Shown here: positions 6,667-15,816 of the stretch, piece after piece | How the letters are laid out: every line of letters starts with the position of its first letter | Numbering within the stretch: position 1 is the stretch's first letter | NCBI GenBank assembly: GCA_044433365.1 | Contig: JAWXTR010000026.1 | Coordinates: 1 to 29,978 of the forward strand | Length of the DNA: 29,978 bases | Reading direction: 5' to 3' | Source: CAMQVM01 sp044433365 | Lineage (GTDB): Bacteria > Bacteroidota > Bacteroidia > Bacteroidales > Rikenellaceae | Notes under the pieces: generated by a model | Seen by the model: only the letters and a program-made list of their open reading frames with translations | What the model was told of the DNA's origin: nothing | Databases searched by the model: none | Position numbers and translations under genes: made by a program

Positions 6667-8004
6667 CTAAATAACCCCTTGTTCAACCATAGAGCGTGCA
6701 ACCTTCATAAATCCAGCGATATTTGCACCTTTCATGTAGTTAATATATCCATCTTCTTCTGTTCCAAACTCAACGCAAGCGTCGTGAATAGACATCATAA
6801 TCTGGTGAAGTTTTTCGTCTACCTCTTTAGCTGTCCAGCCAAGTTTCATAGAGTTTTGAGTCATCTCTAAACCAGAAGTTGCAACGCCACCAGCATTTAC
6901 AGCTTTGCCAGGACCATACATCACTTTTGCAGCTAAAAATGTGTCGATAGCCTCTGGAGTACAACCCATATTTGAGATTTCACCTATACAAATTGCTCCA
7001 TTTTCAACAAGTTTAACAGCATCCTCGCCGCCTAACTCATTTTGGATGGCACAAGGAAGTGCAATATCTACTTTAACTTCCCATGGGCGTTTGCCAGCAA
7101 AGAAAGTAGCAGATGGAAACTCATCGGCATAAGGTGCAACAACATCGTTGTTAGATGCACGAAGATCTAACATATATTCGATTTTTTGCTCATCAAGCCC
7201 CTCTGGATCGTAAATATAGCCATCAGGACCAGAGATTGTAACCACTTTAGCTCCAAACTCAGTAGCCTTTTTTGCAGCACCCCAAGCAACATTGCCAAAT
7301 CCTGAGATTGCAACTGTTTTGCCCTCAATGGTGTCACCACTATTCTCTAACATACGTTTTACAAAGTAGATACCGCCAAATCCTGTCGCTTCTGGACGAA
7401 TTAGTGAGCCACCATAGGTCATTCCTTTGCCTGTTAACACTCCACTATTCTCGTGAGCTAACTTGCGATACATACCATAAAGATAGCCTATCTCACGTCC
7501 GCCAACGCCAATATCACCAGCAGGAACATCGGTTTGAGGACCGATATATTTCCAAAGCTCTAACATAAATGCTTGACAAAAACGCATTACTTCACTATCC
7601 GATTTTCCTTTTGGGTTAAAATCAGAACCGCCCTTGCCACCTCCCATAGGAAGCGTAGTTAAAGCGTTTTTGAAAGTTTGCTCAAAGCCTAAAAACTTTA
7701 ATGTACTTAGAGTTACTGAAGGGTGAAAACGAAGCCCCCCTTTATATGGACCAATAGCGTTGTTGAACTGTACACGATAACCAAGGTTTACTTGAACCTC
7801 TCCATTATCGTCTAGCCACGCCACTTTAAACGTAAAAATTCTGTCAGGTTCTACAATTCTCTCTGCAATTTTGTTTGCAATAAATTCTGGGTGCATATTA
7901 TACACCTCCTCAATTGAGATTAAAACCTCATGAACCGCCTGTAGGTATTCACTTTCACCTGGATGTTTCTTCTCCAGCTCGGCCATTAACTTAGCTACAT
8001 TCAT
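6667..8004 (-). CDS. gdhA: NADP-type glutamate dehydrogenase
   Basis: Catalyses reductive amination of 2-oxoglutarate to glutamate, the main ammonia assimilation route when ammonia is plentiful. The 445-residue length and the sequence fit the hexameric GdhA of Bacteroides and Proteobacteria. Visible motifs are YKGGLRFHPSV near residue 90, the catalytic region LTTLPMGGGKGGSDFNPKGK near residues 114-133, and the nucleotide-binding segment VAISGFGNVAWGAA, with C-terminal GGVATSGLEMTQNS. The start at 8004 leads into MNVAKLMAELEKKHPGESEY, typical for the family. It has its own promoter with a leader of about 95 bases, and a terminator downstream. It is monocistronic. Confidence 0.97.
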   Translation of the reverse strand: MNVAKLMAELEKKHPGESEYLQAVHEVLISIEEVYNMHPEFIANKIAERIVEPDRIFTFKVAWLDDNGEVQVNLGYRVQFNNAIGPYKGGLRFHPSVTLSTLKFLGFEQTFKNALTTLPMGGGKGGSDFNPKGKSDSEVMRFCQAFMLELWKYIGPQTDVPAGDIGVGGREIGYLYGMYRKLAHENSGVLTGKGMTYGGSLIRPEATGFGGIYFVKRMLENSGDTIEGKTVAISGFGNVAWGAAKKATEFGAKVVTISGPDGYIYDPEGLDEQKIEYMLDLRASNNDVVAPYADEFPSATFFAGKRPWEVKVDIALPCAIQNELGGEDAVKLVENGAICIGEISNMGCTPEAIDTFLAAKVMYGPGKAVNAGGVATSGLEMTQNSMKLGWTAKEVDEKLHQIMMSIHDACVEFGTEEDGYINYMKGANIAGFMKVARSMVEQGVI

Positions 8005-8103
8005 AACTTTAGATAAATTACAATTACTAATAGAATAGTTTGTTTTTCGTAATAATTTTGTAAAATTCTTAACAATTTTTTAATGTATTGTTCAGAATAT
8101 CGG

Positions 8104-8133
8104 CAAAGGTATGAAAAATTATTAGATTTCAAA
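8104..8133 (-). promoter_or_regulatory. Promoter of gdhA
   Basis: On the minus strand, TTTG (complement of 8130-8133) and TACCTTTG (complement of 8104-8111) are separated by 18 bases. Transcription would begin near 8097, leaving a leader of about 93 bases. Confidence 0.7.
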
Positions 8134-8236
8134 TAGTTTTTTAAAAAAAATTATATTTAAGTTTTTTCTTTATCATTGTGCTGTTAGCAAACAACATAAA
8201 TTCAGTGATTTAGCATAATACTATCCGCAGATAAAT

Positions 8237-9205
8237 CTAACCGAGAAGATAAAATAAATAGCCCAAATAGATAGCTATCATAACAACTCCTTCGATTCTA
8301 TCTATTTTGTGTTTCCCAAAAGTGTAGATAGATACCAAAAGGGTAAAGGAGCCTAGCACCACAAGAGAGATATCTATAAATGAGCTGCCTGAGAGAGAAA
8401 GAGGGCTGATAGTGGATGCAGCCCCTAAAACCAACAAGATATTGGCGATATTTGAGCCTAGCACATTACCTAAAGCCATTTGCGATTTGCCTTTACGAGC
8501 TGCTACGACACACGACACTAGTTCGGGCATAGATGTACCTCCAGCCATAAGTGTGACAGAGATTACATATTTGCTGATTCCCATCATTTCGGCTGCAATA
8601 GCTGCATTTTCTAAAAACATATCGCCGCCAAAAATCAAACCTGCTAATCCAGCTAGAACCATAACAACTGAAATTGCCATTTTTTTGTTGGTGATAACCT
8701 CTTGAGCTTCACTATGAGCCGAAATAGTCTTTTCTCCGCTCTTTTGGAATACACTTTTAAACATAAAGTAACCATAGCCAAGAAGTAGTATAATACCCTC
8801 AAAGCGTGTAATGGTTTTGGGCATAAAATCAACACCGAAAAGTGAAAGAGAGAATACCAAAAGCAATGAGGAGGTTATAATGGTGGTTGGGATGGTTTCA
8901 AAACTGTTTTGACGATTTAGACGAATTGGACGAATTATCGCCACAATACCCAATATAACCAATGTATTGAATATATTTGAGCCTACTACATTGCCAACCG
9001 CCATCTCGGTGCTGCCTTGAAGGGCGGAGGTTATGCTCACTACAAGTTCGGGAGCAGAGGTTCCAATAGCCACTATTGTTAAACCAATAATAAACTCCGA
9101 GACCTTAAATTTGCGTGCTATAAGCGAAGCACCATCGGTTAAAAAATTAGCTCCTAGAATTATCATCGTTAATCCTAATGTAAGCAGTAGTAGGTGTGTA
9201 ATCAT
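8237..9205 (-). CDS. Na+/Ca2+ exchanger family antiporter (CaCA)
   Basis: A 322-residue inner-membrane cation antiporter with two homologous halves. The alpha-repeat motifs are clear: the first half contains TIVAIGTSAPELVVS and AVGNVVGSNIFNTLVILG, the second TLMAGGTSMPELVSC and ALGNVLGSNIANILLVLG, each carrying the acidic residue (GTSxPEL) that binds cation. About ten hydrophobic helices are visible. The family (YrbG-like) exchanges Ca2+ for Na+ or H+; substrate here is inferred. Its stop lies 232 bases upstream of the gdhA start on the same strand, and gdhA has its own promoter. The start codon abuts a partial family C repeat end (9206-9226). Confidence 0.93.
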   Translation of the reverse strand: MITHLLLLTLGLTMIILGANFLTDGASLIARKFKVSEFIIGLTIVAIGTSAPELVVSITSALQGSTEMAVGNVVGSNIFNTLVILGIVAIIRPIRLNRQNSFETIPTTIITSSLLLVFSLSLFGVDFMPKTITRFEGIILLLGYGYFMFKSVFQKSGEKTISAHSEAQEVITNKKMAISVVMVLAGLAGLIFGGDMFLENAAIAAEMMGISKYVISVTLMAGGTSMPELVSCVVAARKGKSQMALGNVLGSNIANILLVLGAASTISPLSLSGSSFIDISLVVLGSFTLLVSIYTFGKHKIDRIEGVVMIAIYLGYLFYLLG

Positions 9206-9226
9206 GCCAGTAAAGGTTTGAAATTT
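9206..9226. repeat. Partial family C repeat end
   Basis: GCCAGTAAAGGTTTGAAATTTT-like sequence matches the left end of the family C elements at 21209 and 23649, but nothing beyond it matches. It starts right after the exchanger start codon. Confidence 0.4.
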
Positions 9227-9245
9227 TATTTCTTATGTGTATAAA

Positions 9246-9289
9246 GTGAATTTCTAAATTCTGTTTTTTGAGAGATATTAGAACTTTAC
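9246..9289. repeat. Family A short palindromic repeat (copy 2)
   Basis: Ends GTGAATTTCTAAA and TTAGAACTTTAC pair imperfectly; the inside reads TTTTTTGAGAGA as in the other copies. It begins the repeat-dense spacer 9206-9960. Confidence 0.55.
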
Positions 9290-9301
9290 TTATAACTTTA
9301 T

Positions 9302-9462
9302 GGAACTTCTAAAATCTGAATTTCGGAGCTTTTCTGTTTTAAGGCTTCATCTTTGAATTTTGCAAATAAAGGCGGCAGGAGCCACTACAGCCTTTATTTA
9401 CAAAATCCAAATCTAAAGCCTTAAAACAAAAAATCTCTCAAAATCCAGAATTTAGAACTCCT
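9302..9462. repeat. Family A long palindromic element
   Basis: A 161-base imperfect palindrome. The arms (TTTTAAGGCTTCATC... and ...AAAGCCTTAAAA) read towards a central GGCAGGAGCCACTACAG, and the outer ends are the family A ends GGAACTTCTAAAATC and AATTTAGAACTCC. Its reverse complement is closely similar to 26051-26214, by eye nearly nine bases in ten. No open reading frame is inside. Confidence 0.85.
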
Positions 9463-9575
9463 CTTTAGAAGAACAAACTTAAATAATTTGAGCTAAATTA
9501 CCAAAATTTTGTATTTTAAAGTTGTAGCTATTGCATGAGATGTAAAAACGATATTTATCGGCTTTATTAACCATT

Positions 9576-9742
9576 TAAGTAGGGTAAAATAATTATTGGT
9601 GTATTTTTAAAAGTGCTATTGGAGATGAGATTTTTTGCTATTGAATCGAAAATATAGTGGTTCTATATTGAGATTTAATAGTGAAAAATATCGCTCCAAG
9701 AGTGCTATTAAGAATATGGCAATAATTGTTTTACACTACTTA
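9576..9742. mobile_element. Family B MITE-like element (copy 1)
   Basis: This 167-base element has terminal inverted repeats starting TAAGTAGGGTAAAATAATTA on the left and ending ATTGTTTTACACTACTTA on the right. A second copy of exactly the same length lies inverted at 14468-14634, identical at well over 90% of positions by eye. The inside is itself an imperfect palindrome and has no coding capacity. The outermost TA at each edge could be a TA target duplication, as made by IS630/Tc1-type transposases; this is inference. Confidence 0.8.
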
Positions 9743-9783
9743 CTACTAACTTTCTTTGATTATTGACTATTTTATACAGTTTA

Positions 9784-9815
9784 TTTGTTAAATTTTGTAA
9801 TTTTTTTTACATTTG
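9784..9815 (+). promoter_or_regulatory. Promoter candidate for the M28 peptidase gene
   Basis: TTTG (9784-9787), 20 bases, then TACATTTG (9808-9815). Transcription would start near 9822, giving a leader of about 140 bases that contains a family A hairpin just before the start codon. Confidence 0.55.
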
Positions 9816-9899
9816 TAAGGGCTTATATGTTGCTCTATTTTTTATTAGGAGTAGCCCTACAAATATTGCAAATTTGACTTAACTTTACAACCTAAATCT

Positions 9900-9945
9900 A
9901 GGGGAGTTCTAAATTCTGTATTTTGAGAGATTTTAGAAGTTCCCT
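9900..9945. repeat. Family A short palindromic repeat (copy 3), next to a start codon
   Basis: AGGGGAGTTCTAAA and TTTTAGAAGTTCCCT are near-perfect reverse complements around a TGTATTTTGAGAGA centre. The hairpin ends 15 bases before the M28 peptidase ATG, so in mRNA it would border the ribosome binding region. Confidence 0.75.
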
Positions 9946-9960
9946 CTATAATTTATTTCA

Positions 9961-12045
9961 ATGAAAAAAATAATACTTTCGTTAGTTGCTTTTTCAGCAA
10001 CTTTAGTGGCAAGTGCGCAATATACCACTCCACACCATCACGTTATTATCGACGAAAATTACTACGACCATATCGTAGGTGAAAGCTCTGGGGAGAGTGC
10101 GCTAAGATTTATCTACGACATTGCCCCTTACGAAAAAAACAGAACCTCAAAGGAGTATAACTCACGAATTTTTGAGATACAGTATGTTGCTGATAAGATG
10201 AAAGAGCTAGGTTTTGACAATGTAAAAATAGATACTTACGACAAAGAGTTAACAATTTGGGATGGCGTTAGTGGCTCGCTTTGGGAGGTGAAACCAAACC
10301 TTACAAAAATTGCCGACTATAACGATATGACAACTCTACTTGCTCCAGGGAGTAATAATGCAGATGTTACCGCCGAGCTAGTTTGGGTTGGTAGAGGCTC
10401 TAAAGAGGAGATGGAGAGAGCCGATGTTGCAGGCAAGATTGTGGTTACTGAGGGCTCAATGATGTTGGGTGCTAAAGTGGCAAAAGAGTGTGGTGCAGTG
10501 GGTGTTGTGGCAATTTCAGAGCCTCGTTCGCTAGAGCATCCTCTTCAAATTCACAATAGTGGTATATCTCGTGGAAGCGATTATAGCGAAAATCTATTTG
10601 GCTTCTTCGTAAACTCTCGTGAGGGTAAAGAGCTAAGAAATAGATTACTACGTGGAGAGAAAATAGAGGTTAAAGCCGATGTAAAAGTAGCAAATGAGAG
10701 TTTTAATGTAGAGGCTCCATGGGTTACAATCGACGGTACAGACAACACAAAAGAGAGTGTAACGCTTTTTGCTCACTTAATAGAGGGTTACACAAAACTT
10801 GGTGCTAACGACAACGCTTCAGGTAGTGCTGCACTAATGGAGGTTGCAAGAATGTTGAAAACTCTTATCGACAGAGGCGATTTGCCTCGTCCAAAACGCT
10901 CTATACACTTTGTTTGGGGTGATGAGTTTACAGCATCTATTCCTTGGGCTAATAAAAATAAAGAGATTACAGATAATGCGCTTTGTAATATCAACTTAGA
11001 TATGGTTGGGGTAAATCTTGCCGACAATAATTCGTTCTACACCCTTTCTCGTACAACTTTTGCAAATCCTCACTACATCAACGATGTTTCGGAGAACCTA
11101 TATCGTTATATGTGTGAAAGCGGTCTATTTGGAAGTGATTCTAAGCATGATAATATGAAAAAAGTTGTTGCGCCATCGGGTAGCGACGATCCATTCTTAT
11201 ACCTTATCGAGTCGTTTACAGGCGGTTCTGACCACCAAGTATTTAACGATTGGAACGTAGGTGTGCCATCAGTGCTTATGATTACATGGCCTGACAACAA
11301 CTACCACACCTCTGGTGATAGACCATCGGAAATAGACCCTACACAGATGAAACGTGCTATTGTAATTGCTGCAACTGCTGCCTATACAGTGGCAAATGCT
11401 GACGAAAAAGAGGCACTTCGCATCGCCTCAGAGGTGGGAGCACTTGGAGCAACACGTTTGGGCTACTATCGTGGTAAAGTTATTAGCGAAATTGCCGATT
11501 CTTTGGCAAATGGAGCAGAGGTAAACCGCATTTTAAATAGAGCTATTAGCGATATTAATGCAGTAGTGCAACATGAGAAAAATACGCTACTTTCGGTTCA
11601 AGAGCTAGCTCCAGAGTCGGAAAAGTTGAGCAACTTTATCGCTGCACAGTCAAAAAGTGTAGAAAATAACGAAATTGAGATGATTAAAGCAGCTACTGAC
11701 TATGCTGCAACTTTTGGTGCAGTAGATACAAAAGCTTTAAAACCATCTAAAGAGCTACTTGCTTACGATAAAATCTATCCTCGTGCTACATCCAAAGTTT
11801 TTGAAATGGAGTATGGCACAATTCGTACTTTGGAGAGCGGAATGAGCAAAGAGGAGAAAGAGATGATAAAAGATTTTAGTGCTGGTGAGGTTGCAGGACT
11901 TGGTGCAAATGGATTGAACTCTATTTGGGATATCAAAAAAATGTCGGATTTCCAAACGGGTAAAGATTGTGATATTAACAACATTATGAAATTCTTCGAA
12001 TATCTTGTAGCCAACGATTTTGTAGTGCTCGAAAATAGAAAATAA
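9961..12045 (+). CDS. Secreted M28-family metallopeptidase with PA domain
   Basis: A 694-residue exported peptidase. A signal peptide (MKKIILSLVAFSATLVASA, cut before Q20) leads to an N-terminal region, a protease-associated domain at about 120-235 (GKIVVTEGS, AVGVVAIS), an M28 aminopeptidase/carboxypeptidase core at about 255-470 and a helical C-terminal extension to 694. Likely zinc ligands are H272 (FAHLIEG), D284 (GANDNASG), E322 (WGDEF, after the usual E/D pair), D347 (NINLDMVG) and H425 (GGSDHQVF). The family has two zincs in a co-catalytic centre and removes N-terminal amino acids or cleaves C-terminal ends; the substrate is unknown. The long helical tail is larger than in minimal M28 enzymes. 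It is followed 77 bases later by galM on the same strand. Confidence 0.92.
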   Translation: MKKIILSLVAFSATLVASAQYTTPHHHVIIDENYYDHIVGESSGESALRFIYDIAPYEKNRTSKEYNSRIFEIQYVADKMKELGFDNVKIDTYDKELTIWDGVSGSLWEVKPNLTKIADYNDMTTLLAPGSNNADVTAELVWVGRGSKEEMERADVAGKIVVTEGSMMLGAKVAKECGAVGVVAISEPRSLEHPLQIHNSGISRGSDYSENLFGFFVNSREGKELRNRLLRGEKIEVKADVKVANESFNVEAPWVTIDGTDNTKESVTLFAHLIEGYTKLGANDNASGSAALMEVARMLKTLIDRGDLPRPKRSIHFVWGDEFTASIPWANKNKEITDNALCNINLDMVGVNLADNNSFYTLSRTTFANPHYINDVSENLYRYMCESGLFGSDSKHDNMKKVVAPSGSDDPFLYLIESFTGGSDHQVFNDWNVGVPSVLMITWPDNNYHTSGDRPSEIDPTQMKRAIVIAATAAYTVANADEKEALRIASEVGALGATRLGYYRGKVISEIADSLANGAEVNRILNRAISDINAVVQHEKNTLLSVQELAPESEKLSNFIAAQSKSVENNEIEMIKAATDYAATFGAVDTKALKPSKELLAYDKIYPRATSKVFEMEYGTIRTLESGMSKEEKEMIKDFSAGEVAGLGANGLNSIWDIKKMSDFQTGKDCDINNIMKFFEYLVANDFVVLENRK

Positions 12046-12061
12046 TGATAATTATAAATTG

Positions 12062-12089
12062 TTAATAATTAATAATTAATAATTAATAA
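12062..12089 (+). repeat. Short AT tandem repeat
   Basis: Four perfect copies of TTAATAA lie between the M28 peptidase and galM. Such AT tracts often sit just upstream of genes in this window and may help initiation by keeping the leader unfolded. Confidence 0.8.
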
Positions 12090-12122
12090 TTTATAATTTA
12101 TATTTACTTCCCTCTATTATTT

Positions 12123-13283
12123 ATGAAAATCAGTTCTTTAGCAACAATAACACTTTTCGCAGCTTCTATCTTTAGTTGTGCTGAGCCTAAGCAGGTTAGC
12201 GATATAGTAATCTACCCAAAAACCAATTTTGACACGGTTGTAGATGGTAAAAATATATCTATCTACACCCTAAAAAATAGTAGTGGCACTACTGCTCAAA
12301 TTACAAATTTTGGGGCACGTATTGTGTCGCTATGGACAGCCGACAGAGATGGAAAATTTGACGATATAACGCTTGGCTACTCAAATATTGATAGTTACAT
12401 CAATTTTAAAGGTATAAAAGTGATGGGTGCGGCACTTGGACGCTTTGCAAATAGAATAGGTGGTGGAGAAATTACTATCGACAATACCACCTATCCACTA
12501 ACAAAAAACGATGGTGGAAAAAATCATCTACATGGTGGTAATAAATCGTTTGATTTGGCTATTTGGGAGGTTGTTGAAAGTAGTGATTCAACACTTACTC
12601 TTTCCTATCTTTCTAAAGATATGGAGGAGGGGTTTCCCGGTAATTTGCAAACAGAAATACGATACTCCTTGACAGAAGAAAATGCATTAGTGTTAGAGTA
12701 TAGTGCAGTAACTGACCGCCCTACAGTTCTGAATCTTGCAAACCACGCCTTTTTTAATCTAAAAGGGGAGGGTAGTGGCACTATCTACGACCATATTCTC
12801 GAACTTAATGCCGACCGATATGTTGAGGTTAATGATGAGCTTCTTCCATCTGGTAAATTATTATCGGTGGAGGCGACTCCGCTCGATTTTAGAGTGGCAA
12901 CCACTATTGGAGAACGTATTGTAAGCGGTGAGATCGAAAAAGGATATGACCACTGCTACTATGTAAATAATAGTGCATATAGCGATGTAAATGAGCAAAA
13001 TATACCTGTAGAAAAGAGAGTAGAATTTGTGGCTCGAGTGAGTGAACCGACCAGTGGTAGAGTTTTAGAGCTTTATAGTAGTGAACCAGGGGTGCAGCTC
13101 TATACTAGCAACTTTTTTGATGGTTCGATAAGTGGTAAAAGTGGTAAAAAGTATAATCCACACGAGTCGTTTGCCCTTGAATCGCAACATCTACCAGATT
13201 CGCCAAATCATACAAATTTTCCAACCACTTTATTACGCCCAGAGCAGGTGTATCATCAGATTACAAAGTTTGTTTTTAAATAG
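12123..13283 (+). CDS. galM: Lipoprotein aldose 1-epimerase (galactose mutarotase)
   Basis: Interconverts alpha and beta anomers of aldohexoses, chiefly galactose and glucose. The 386-residue protein has a lipoprotein signal (lipobox IFSC, C19), so it acts outside the cytoplasm. Family motifs are visible: GAALGRFANRIGGGE near residue 101, NDGGKNHLHGGNKSFD with the substrate-binding His, VLNLANHAFFNL with the catalytic His, YDHCYYV and EPGVQLYTSNF; the catalytic Glu should be in the C-terminal segment HESFALESQH. Exported epimerases of this type are common in Bacteroidetes with glycan-degrading enzymes. It lies 77 bases after the M28 gene and ends at a strong bidirectional terminator. Confidence 0.95.
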   Translation: MKISSLATITLFAASIFSCAEPKQVSDIVIYPKTNFDTVVDGKNISIYTLKNSSGTTAQITNFGARIVSLWTADRDGKFDDITLGYSNIDSYINFKGIKVMGAALGRFANRIGGGEITIDNTTYPLTKNDGGKNHLHGGNKSFDLAIWEVVESSDSTLTLSYLSKDMEEGFPGNLQTEIRYSLTEENALVLEYSAVTDRPTVLNLANHAFFNLKGEGSGTIYDHILELNADRYVEVNDELLPSGKLLSVEATPLDFRVATTIGERIVSGEIEKGYDHCYYVNNSAYSDVNEQNIPVEKRVEFVARVSEPTSGRVLELYSSEPGVQLYTSNFFDGSISGKSGKKYNPHESFALESQHLPDSPNHTNFPTTLLRPEQVYHQITKFVFK

Positions 13284-13347
13284 AGGTAATTTAGAGGTTT
13301 TTAGGCACCTAATTATCTGGGAGTCAACTTTCTTAGGGTCATTCGCA

Positions 13348-13399
13348 AAAAAAACTTTATTTAACTCACTTCTTTTAGTGAGTTAAATAAAGTTTTTTT
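13348..13399. terminator. Bidirectional terminator between galM and the TPR gene
   Basis: Perfect 23-base arms (13348-13370 and 13377-13399) around a six-base loop, with A tracts on the left and T tracts on the right, so it can stop both convergent genes. The stem centre is CTTTATTTAACTCACT. Confidence 0.9.
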
Positions 13400-13454
13400 A
13401 TTACCCATTTTGTGCGAATATGCGATAATGAGGGTAATTATATCTTCAATATTA

Positions 13455-14417
13455 CTACTTAGCAAGTGCAGCAGCAGTATCTTTTGCAGCTTGAACGTTG
13501 TCGCCAGCAGTTACTTTACCGTAATATTCAATAGCTTTAGCTTTGTTCTCTTTTGTTTGGTAAGCAGCAGCAACTAAGAAATATACGTTAGATTTAGCAG
13601 CCTCGTCAGTTTGAGCATTTGCAGCATCTTCGCCATATTTGATTACATCGTCAACTTTTTGGAAGTTGTTAGCAGCTTGAACACGAAGCATAAGAGCTTT
13701 TGCATTGTCTGGAGCTACAGCAGCGATTTTGTCAAGATTTTCCGTTACGCCAGCGTAATTTTTGTCGGCAGCAGCAGCACTAGCTGTTACTAAATAGTTT
13801 GTAGCATAAGCATCAGCAGCTTCAGTAGCGGCAGCTTCATATTTTGAGTGAGTCTGACCAAGTGCAATTACTTGAGTGTAGATTTCGTCAGATTTTTCAG
13901 TATTTCCAGCTTTGTTGTAGAATTGAGCAGCTAGAAGAGCAGCTTTTGTGTTTTTATTGTCAAAAGTGTATGATTTGTTGAACTCCTCAGCAGCACCAGC
14001 ATAATCTTCAGATTTAGCTAGAGCATTACCTTTAGCAGTATAAACATTAGCAATCATACCTTGAGCACGACCAGCCATCATTGAGCCTGTCATATCTGCT
14101 AGATCATAAGATTTTTGGAACATCTCTAGTGCACCATCAAGGTTGTTAGTTTTTGCTAAATTTACACCCTCGCTAAGGTAAGATGTAACAAGAAATTTTT
14201 GAGCGTTTTGAAGAGTTTCAATTACATCTTCGCTAGATGATTCAGCCATAGAGATTGACTCTTCAAAAAGAGGAATTGCGCCAGTAAAATCTTTTGCATT
14301 ATACTTTGCAGCAGCCTCGTTAAATTTTGCACTAACCTCAGTAGCAGTTTGTGCCGATGCAACAGATACTGCACACGCAGCAAATAGTGTTGCAGCCATT
14401 AATTTTACTCTTTTCAT
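13455..14417 (-). CDS. Secreted tetratricopeptide-repeat protein
   Basis: A 320-residue exported protein: signal peptide MKRVKLMAATLFAACAVSVASA (cut before Q23), then about seven helical hairpins of TPR type, for instance AAAKYNAKDFTGAIPLFEES near residue 36 and GDNVQAAKD near the end. The sequence is very rich in Ala and Lys, as in TPR proteins from Bacteroidales periplasm. TPR domains bind other proteins; no enzyme motif is visible. The unusually Ala-rich composition and lack of a lipobox suggest a soluble periplasmic scaffold. The start at 14417 precedes the signal sequence; a second Met at residue 7 is less likely. Upstream is a 400-base spacer with a family B element. Its 3' end faces galM. 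Confidence 0.88.
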   Translation of the reverse strand: MKRVKLMAATLFAACAVSVASAQTATEVSAKFNEAAAKYNAKDFTGAIPLFEESISMAESSSEDVIETLQNAQKFLVTSYLSEGVNLAKTNNLDGALEMFQKSYDLADMTGSMMAGRAQGMIANVYTAKGNALAKSEDYAGAAEEFNKSYTFDNKNTKAALLAAQFYNKAGNTEKSDEIYTQVIALGQTHSKYEAAATEAADAYATNYLVTASAAAADKNYAGVTENLDKIAAVAPDNAKALMLRVQAANNFQKVDDVIKYGEDAANAQTDEAAKSNVYFLVAAAYQTKENKAKAIEYYGKVTAGDNVQAAKDTAAALAK

Positions 14418-14467
14418 ACTTTTTTCTATTTAATTTAATTAATAATCAGAATAACATTATAGTTGCT

Positions 14468-14634
14468 TAAGTAGTGAAAAACAATTATTGCCATATTTTT
14501 AATAGCACTCTTGGAGCGATATTTTTCACTATTAAATCTCAATGTAGAACCACTATATTTTCAATTCTATAGCAAAAAATCTCATCTCCAATAGCACTAA
14601 AAAAAACACACCAATAATTATTTTACACTACTTA
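14468..14634. mobile_element. Family B MITE-like element (copy 2, inverted)
   Basis: The reverse complement of this 167-base block matches 9576-9742 with only a handful of differences. Terminal inverted repeats are TAAGTAGTGAAAAACAATTA and ATTATTTTACACTACTTA. It lies in the 400-base spacer between the TPR gene and the PCMD gene, in the leader region of the TPR gene. The rest of that spacer holds a single family A end (14690-14714) and AT-rich sequence. Confidence 0.8.
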
Positions 14635-14742
14635 GTTCTCAATATTTTTATTCAAACTTTAAGCCATTATTTGTAGGGGAAAGCAACAGAAAAAAGTCAA
14701 CTTTAGAAGTCCTCTTTATTGAAACCCCTCTTTAATAATCGA

Positions 14743-14774
14743 CAAATATATTAAATCTTAACAACAAATTCAAG
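14743..14774 (-). promoter_or_regulatory. Weak promoter candidate for the TPR gene
   Basis: On the minus strand CTTG, 20 bases, TATATTTG (complement of 14743-14750). It would give a leader of about 320 bases that runs through the family B element. A closer promoter was not seen. Confidence 0.3.
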
Positions 14775-14817
14775 AATAATCACCGAAATTTTTATTTTTT
14801 TTTCAACTGCTTACAAT

Positions 14818-15804
14818 TTAATAGATTAATGACACATTATCTATCCAAAATTTACTTCCCACAGAGCCTACATAAGCACCGCCATAACTTGATGAAAATC
14901 TGATGATTATATGCGTTGGCTCGCTATTTTCATCATCCCATCCTATCTCATATACTGGCACCACCTCGCCTTTCGAATTTTTAGTAAATGTCTGCATATC
15001 ATTTTCTAATAATCCCTTAAATTCCTCGAAATCGTTACGAGAGGTGATATTACCATAAAGTAAATCTATACGGTAATTATTTTGCCAATCGTCCACTTTC
15101 TTGTCAAATCTATCCCAGCCCGTAGCAACTCTATGAGCATAAATATTACCCATACTATCTTCCCATCGACGTTGTAGAATTACCACAGCCTCAGCAGCAT
15201 TCTTGCCCTCAAGCTCTTTATTACGTCCAAACCCTGGAGCATATAGACGAACATCGGCAGGGTCGACTTTATAGTCAAATTCCATCGCTTTTGGACGCTT
15301 AGTAAATGGAATACCTGTTAATAATTTTGATTGTGGATTTTTTGTGTCACGAACAGGCTCATAGGTTTGTCCAAGATAAATTGTACCGGTTGCAAGCACA
15401 GAAATATTGATAAGCCCTAGCACCTTTACCGTCTCTATTCGAGTCTCTAAAAGCGCAGCGGTGCCGTCGTTTCCTCTTTTATCAGAGAAAACAGTAATAC
15501 TTCCCTTTTTTACCCCCATTACATCTGCAAAAACCGATGATGTAGCCCACGGTGAATCGGTTGGAATATAGGGTGTGTTAGGCTCCATATCTATATGTGT
15601 GGCAATTTCATAAACAGTTTTCTCTGCACCTCCAATAATGCCCGACTCCTCCACTTTTCGAGTAAGCCACTGCTCCATATCGCCATATTTTATCAGCTCT
15701 TTACTCTCAAGAGTCTGTGCAGCAACATCACTTATATTTTGTGCAATAGCCAAATGCGACAAAGAAAACAGAGTCAACGCTACTGCCAAAATTTTACTTC
15801 TCAT
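14818..15804 (-). CDS. Secreted PCMD-domain protein
   Basis: A 328-residue exported protein with signal peptide MRSKILAVALTLFSLSHLAIA (cut before Q22). The rest fits the PCMD family (putative carbohydrate metabolism domain) found mainly in Bacteroidetes: an N-terminal GDMEQW motif, a TDSPWATSSVFADVMG segment near residue 83, AALLET, a YLGQTYEP strand and the closing FWIDNVSLIY at 319-328. The fold is a jelly-roll resembling carbohydrate-binding or glycoside hydrolase modules, but no activity is established, so the function is open. It follows mltG by 12 bases on the same strand and is probably cotranscribed with it. Confidence 0.82.
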   Translation of the reverse strand: MRSKILAVALTLFSLSHLAIAQNISDVAAQTLESKELIKYGDMEQWLTRKVEESGIIGGAEKTVYEIATHIDMEPNTPYIPTDSPWATSSVFADVMGVKKGSITVFSDKRGNDGTAALLETRIETVKVLGLINISVLATGTIYLGQTYEPVRDTKNPQSKLLTGIPFTKRPKAMEFDYKVDPADVRLYAPGFGRNKELEGKNAAEAVVILQRRWEDSMGNIYAHRVATGWDRFDKKVDDWQNNYRIDLLYGNITSRNDFEEFKGLLENDMQTFTKNSKGEVVPVYEIGWDDENSEPTHIIIRFSSSYGGAYVGSVGSKFWIDNVSLIY

Positions 15805-15816
15805 ATTTTTTAAATT

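Noticed and set aside
6613..6870. Plus-strand open frame of 85 codons
   Set aside because: It overlaps the 3' end of gdhA on the other strand and begins inside the terminator; no recognisable domain.
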